Below are positions 5,345-8,439 of a stretch of DNA of 8,439 nucleotides, piece by piece. The stretch is taken from contig JAAURO010000058.1 of assembly GCA_012032215.1 (NCBI GenBank), positions 1 through 8,439 of the forward strand, in the 5' to 3' direction. The stretch comes from Limnobacter sp. GTDB taxonomy: Bacteria; Pseudomonadota; Gammaproteobacteria; Burkholderiales; Burkholderiaceae_B. The notes under the pieces were generated by a model. The model saw only the letters and a program-made list of their open reading frames with translations, was not told the origin of the DNA and made no database searches. Numbering within the stretch: position 1 is the stretch's first letter; every line of letters starts with the position of its first letter. The position numbers and the translations under genes were made by a program.

Positions 5345-7264
5345 ATGCCCATTGTGCGTCTGCCCGACAGCTCAGAGCGCCAGTTTGATCAACCGGTTAC
5401 CGTGGCCCAAGTGGCCGCCAGTATTGGCCCCGGTCTTGCCAAAGCCGCGCTGGCTGGCCGTGTTAACGGTGCATTGGTCGATACCTCCCACACCATTTCC
5501 CAAAATTCCGAGCTGGCCATTGTTACCGCCAAAGATTCCGCCGGGCTAGAGGTCATTCGCCACTCCACCGCACATCTGCTGGCCTACGCCGTCAAAACGC
5601 TGTTCCCAAGCGCTCAGGTCACCATTGGTCCGGTTATCGAAAACGGCTTTTATTACGATTTTTCTTTTGAACGCCCCTTCACGCCTGAAGACCTGCAAGC
5701 CATCGAGCAAAAAATGCAAGAGCTTGCTCGCCTCGATGAACCCGTACAGCGCGAAGAGTGGCAACGCGACCAGGCCGTGCAGTTTTTTCAAAACCAGGGC
5801 GAGCTTTACAAGGCAGAAATCATCGCCAGCATTCCGGGCAATCAAACCATTTCGCTGTACCGCGAAGGTTCGTTCATTGATTTGTGCCGGGGCCCGCACG
5901 TGCCTTCCACTGGTGTGCTGCGCCACTTCAAGCTGCAGCGCGTATCCGGTGCCTACTGGCGCGGCGATTCCAGCAACGAAATGCTGCAGCGTATTTATGG
6001 CACCGCCTGGGCCACCAAAGAGGAACTGAAAGAGTATCTGCACCGCCTCGAAGAGGCAGAAAAGCGCGATCACCGCCGCCTGGGCAAGCAGCTTAGCCTG
6101 TTTCACATGCAAGACGAAGCCCCGGGTTTGGCCTTTTGGCACCCCAAGGGCTGGGCATTGTGGCAGCAAGTCGAACAATACATGCGTCAGGTATACAAAG
6201 ACGGCGGCTACCAGGAAATTCGCTGTCCGCAAATTCTCGATCGCAGGCTGTGGGAAAAATCCGGCCACTGGGAGAACTACCAGGAAAACATGTTCACTAC
6301 CGAGTCCGAAAAACGCACTTACGCGCTTAAGCCCATGAATTGCCCGGGCCACATCGAGGTATTCAAAAGCGACCTGCGCTCTTACCGCGATTTACCCATG
6401 CGCTATGGCGAATTTGGTGCTTGCCACCGCAACGAGCCCAGCGGTGCCTTGCACGGGCTTATGCGTGTGCGCGGCTTTACGCAAGACGATGGCCACATTT
6501 TCTGCACCGAAGCCCAGGTGCGCGAAGAGGTAACCAGTTTTAACCAGATAGCCATGCAGGTGTATCATCACTTCGGGTTTCAGGAAATAGCGGTCAAACT
6601 GGCCCTGCGCCCTCAGGCCCGGCTCGGCACCGACAACGTGTGGGACAAAGCCGAAAACTCCCTGCGTCAGGCCTTGACGGCTTGCGGCGTACAATGGCAA
6701 GAGCTTCCAGGCGAGGGTGCTTTTTATGGCCCGAAAATCGAATACCACCTTAAAGACAGCATTGGCCGAAGCTGGCAGTGCGGCACCATTCAGGTGGATT
6801 TCATGCTGCCGGGCCGCTTGGGAGCTGAATACGTGGCCGAAGACAACTCCCGCCAGGTGCCTGTCATGTTGCACCGCGCCATCGTGGGGTCAATGGAACG
6901 TTTTCTGGGCATACTCATTGAAAACCACGCAGGTGCGATGCCGGTCTGGCTGGCGCCTGTGCAGGTGGTCGTGGCAAATATCACCGAAGCACAGGCCGAT
7001 TACGCAGAAAATGTTGTTTCTGAAATGAAAAAACAAGGCATTCGTGCAGAAGTCGATTTGCGCAATGAAAAAATCAATCGTAAAATCCGTGAGCACGCTT
7101 TGCAGAAAATTCCTTTTATAGCCGTAGTTGGCGACAAAGAAAAGGAAGAGGGCAAAGTGGCAATTCGTGCTCGTGGCAATGAGAATCTGGGTGCCATGCC
7201 CATAGGTGAGTTCATCGGCCGCCTTGCCGCAATGGTCAAGGCCAGGTCAGACGAGTCTGTTTAA
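5345..7264 (+). CDS. thrS: Threonyl-tRNA synthetase
   Basis: The enzyme charges tRNA-Thr with threonine in the cytoplasm, using ATP. At 639 residues it is full length and in the standard order. The TGS domain covers about residues 1-61. The editing domain has H73 and H77 of the HxxxH motif ([12 protein letters not shown]) and the C181/H185 pair in CRGPH, which remove mischarged serine. The class II catalytic core has C333 (MNCPGH), R362 ([12 protein letters not shown]), H384 (DDGHIF) and H510 ([14 protein letters not shown]); the Cys and two His bind zinc. The anticodon-binding domain runs from about 533 ([11 protein letters not shown]) to the end. AGGAAG lies five bases before the ATG. The infC start codon follows the stop by 21 bp, so the two genes are likely co-transcribed. 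Confidence 0.98.
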   Translation: MPIVRLPDSSERQFDQPVTVAQVAASIGPGLAKAALAGRVNGALVDTSHTISQNSELAIVTAKDSAGLEVIRHSTAHLLAYAVKTLFPSAQVTIGPVIENGFYYDFSFERPFTPEDLQAIEQKMQELARLDEPVQREEWQRDQAVQFFQNQGELYKAEIIASIPGNQTISLYREGSFIDLCRGPHVPSTGVLRHFKLQRVSGAYWRGDSSNEMLQRIYGTAWATKEELKEYLHRLEEAEKRDHRRLGKQLSLFHMQDEAPGLAFWHPKGWALWQQVEQYMRQVYKDGGYQEIRCPQILDRRLWEKSGHWENYQENMFTTESEKRTYALKPMNCPGHIEVFKSDLRSYRDLPMRYGEFGACHRNEPSGALHGLMRVRGFTQDDGHIFCTEAQVREEVTSFNQIAMQVYHHFGFQEIAVKLALRPQARLGTDNVWDKAENSLRQALTACGVQWQELPGEGAFYGPKIEYHLKDSIGRSWQCGTIQVDFMLPGRLGAEYVAEDNSRQVPVMLHRAIVGSMERFLGILIENHAGAMPVWLAPVQVVVANITEAQADYAENVVSEMKKQGIRAEVDLRNEKINRKIREHALQKIPFIAVVGDKEKEEGKVAIRARGNENLGAMPIGEFIGRLAAMVKARSDESV

Positions 7265-7285
7265 ATTACGCAAAAGAGGTTAAAC

Positions 7286-7810
7286 ATCGCAGCTGTAAAT
7301 ACCAAAAAACACCGCATTAACGGTGAAATACGAATTCCTGAAGTTCGCCTGATAGGCGTAGAGGGCGAGCAACTGGGCATTGTTAAAACCAGCGAGGCAA
7401 TTGCCATGGCTGAAGAAAACGATGTCGATCTGGTGGAAATTGCGCCGCAGGCCTCACCGCCCGTTGCCAAGCTGATGGACTACGGCAAGTTCAAGTACCA
7501 AGAACAGAAAAAAGCCCAGGAAGCCAAGTCCAAGCAAACCAAAGTGGTTATCAAAGAGGTCAAGTTCCGGCCCGGCACCGATGACGGCGACTACAAGGTC
7601 AAGCTGCGCAACCTGATCCGTTTTCTCGAAGAGGGCGACAAGTGCAAGGTTACACTGCGCTTTCGTGGGCGTGAAATGGCCCACCAGGAAATTGGCGCCA
7701 GGCTGCTGGAGCGTGTTCGCACCGATCTGGAAGAGCTGGGCGCAGTCGAGCAATTCCCCAAAATGGAAGGCCGCCAAATGGTCATGATGATTGCCCCCAA
7801 GAAAAAATAA
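7286..7810 (+). CDS. infC: Translation initiation factor IF-3, ATC start codon
   Basis: IF-3 binds the 30S subunit, prevents premature 50S joining and proofreads the start codon and initiator tRNA. The frame gives 174 residues. The N-domain runs from [20 protein letters not shown] through [21 protein letters not shown] charged linker follows ([15 protein letters not shown]). The C-domain has [34 protein letters not shown] and the end [15 protein letters not shown]. The first ATG in frame (7406) would remove about 40 conserved N-terminal residues, including RINGEIR. The ATC at 7286 fits instead, with AAGAGG six bases upstream. Rare start codons on infC are known to allow autoregulation by IF-3 itself. 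An ATT at 7265, directly after the thrS stop, is an alternative but lacks a placed ribosome binding site. Confidence 0.95.
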   Translation: MAAVNTKKHRINGEIRIPEVRLIGVEGEQLGIVKTSEAIAMAEENDVDLVEIAPQASPPVAKLMDYGKFKYQEQKKAQEAKSKQTKVVIKEVKFRPGTDDGDYKVKLRNLIRFLEEGDKCKVTLRFRGREMAHQEIGARLLERVRTDLEELGAVEQFPKMEGRQMVMMIAPKKK

Positions 7811-7818
7811 GCCTTGCG

Positions 7819-7843
7819 AAAAGCCGCCTTGTTGCGGTTTTTT
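7819..7843 (+). terminator. Rho-independent terminator after infC
   Basis: AAAAGCCGC and GCGGTTTTT form a nine-pair stem (one G-T pair) around the loop CTTGTT, followed by more T residues, eight bases after the infC stop. It should end or attenuate thrS-infC transcription before rpmI. Confidence 0.7.
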
Positions 7844-7861
7844 GTATTTATAGGCTATAAT
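7832..7861 (+). promoter_or_regulatory. Promoter for rpmI-rplT overlapping the terminator
   Basis: TATAAT at 7856-7861 is a perfect -10. TTGCGG at 7832-7837, 18 bases upstream, is a fair -35 and lies inside the 3' arm of the terminator hairpin. Start of transcription near 7868 would give an rpmI leader of about 86 bases. Confidence 0.6.
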
Positions 7862-7867
7862 TGCCGA

Positions 7868-7953
7868 CTCTCTTGAGTTGGTTATCAAGCGTTTTGTCAG
7901 TTGTGCGAAGCCGCCAGCCAGGGTTAATAAGCAATCAGGACAGGAGCACCCAG
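7868..7953 (+). other. rpmI leader, possible L20 autoregulatory region
   Basis: The leader contains a short hairpin, CTTGA (7872-7876) with TCAAG (7885-7889), and ends in the ribosome binding site AGGAG (7942-7946). In other proteobacteria L20 represses its own operon by binding upstream of rpmI. Whether this leader folds that way is not shown by the sequence. Confidence 0.25.
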
Positions 7954-8151
7954 ATGCCCAAAATGAAAACCAAGCGCGGCGCGGCCAAGCGGTTTTTGGT
8001 CCGCTCAAGCGGTTCCATAAAGCGTGGTCATGCTTTCAAGCGTCACATCCTTACCAAAAAAACCACAAAAAGCAAGCGTCAGTTGCGCGGTATGCAAACT
8101 GTCCATGCTTCAGACATCGGTCGCGTCCGCGACATGATGCCTTACGCGTAA
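7954..8151 (+). CDS. rpmI: 50S ribosomal protein L35 (bL35)
   Basis: The 65-residue protein has the normal length and sequence for bL35, a basic component of the large ribosomal subunit. It begins [20 protein letters not shown], continues [20 protein letters not shown] and ends in [20 protein letters not shown] followed by MPYA. AGGAG lies seven bases before the ATG. The longer upstream frame beginning at 7861 is not needed, because the family starts at MPKMKT. rplT follows after 12 bases, so the pair is co-transcribed. Confidence 0.97.
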   Translation: MPKMKTKRGAAKRFLVRSSGSIKRGHAFKRHILTKKTTKSKRQLRGMQTVHASDIGRVRDMMPYA

Positions 8152-8163
8152 GGGGGAGTGTAA

Positions 8164-8439
8164 ATGCCTAGAGTTAAACGTGGTGTAACGGCACGTGCCC
8201 GTCACAAAAAAGTACTCGCGCTGGCCAAGGGTTACCGTGGTCGTCGTAAAAATGTTTACCGTGTTGCCAAGCAAGCGGTTATGCGTGCAGGCCAATACGC
8301 CTACCGCGATCGCCGCAACAAAAAGCGGGTCTTCCGCGCTTTGTGGATTACTCGAATCAACGCCGCAGTGCGCGAGCACGGCATGACTTACAGCGTGTTC
8401 ATCAATGGGCTTAAAAAAGCCGCCATTGGTCTGGACCGC
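8164..8439 (+). CDS. rplT: 50S ribosomal protein L20 (bL20), 3' end off window
   Basis: The first 92 codons are present. They start [20 protein letters not shown], then [20 protein letters not shown], and include [20 protein letters not shown] and [14 protein letters not shown]. These are the hallmark segments of bL20, an early 23S rRNA-binding assembly protein and, in E. coli, the repressor of its own operon. GGGGGAG at 8152-8158 lies five bases before the ATG. About 25 residues are missing at the right edge. Family order predicts pheS and pheT next. Confidence 0.97.
   Translation, partial: MPRVKRGVTARARHKKVLALAKGYRGRRKNVYRVAKQAVMRAGQYAYRDRRNKKRVFRALWITRINAAVREHGMTYSVFINGLKKAAIGLDR

Noticed and set aside
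5546..6352. A 268-residue frame opposite thrS
   Set aside because: It is entirely antisense to conserved thrS codons, as expected from codon bias.

Overview
The right half of the window (about 4.9-8.4 kb, + strand) carries the conserved thrS-infC-rpmI-rplT translation cluster, with a flagellar fliE gene immediately upstream. Gene order, the protein sequences and the moderate GC content fit a betaproteobacterium, probably Burkholderiales. The genus cannot be fixed from this window. The left half (1-4.7 kb) is accessory DNA: insertion-sequence pieces, part of a type III CRISPR-Cas operon, a toxin-antitoxin operon and a broken small membrane-protein gene.

Layout. 1-660: the end of an IS5-family element, transposase on the - strand with an apparent +1 frameshift; it continues beyond the left edge. 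619-2467 (-): a two-gene piece of a type III-B CRISPR operon. The upstream gene is a Cas_NE0113/Csx14-type CARF protein with an extra C-terminal domain that I read as a probable winged helix. The downstream gene is cmr1, cut off by the IS after about 216 codons. A perfect 16-bp palindrome lies 29 bp before the nearest usable ATG of the CARF gene. 2500-3150: gene-poor, with a deleted remnant of a second IS5-type transposase. 3153-4086 (-): three genes chained by ATGA overlaps: a FitA-type antitoxin, a FitB/VapC PIN-domain toxin, and a third protein whose first half resembles ParE-partner (PaaA-like) antitoxins. 4205-4750: two direct copies of a 55-bp repeat flank a frameshifted two-helix membrane protein gene. 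The core of the same repeat occurs inverted at the far end of the toxin-antitoxin operon.

4934-8439 (+): fliE, then thrS (639 aa, all expected catalytic, editing and zinc residues present), infC starting on a rare ATC codon with a good ribosome binding site, a terminator hairpin overlapping a promoter, then rpmI and the first 92 codons of rplT.

How the parts relate. The right side is vertically inherited housekeeping DNA. The left side looks like a hotspot where defence and addiction modules accumulated and are decaying. Two genes are broken by single-base differences at A/T runs, so sequencing error has to be excluded before calling them true pseudogenes.
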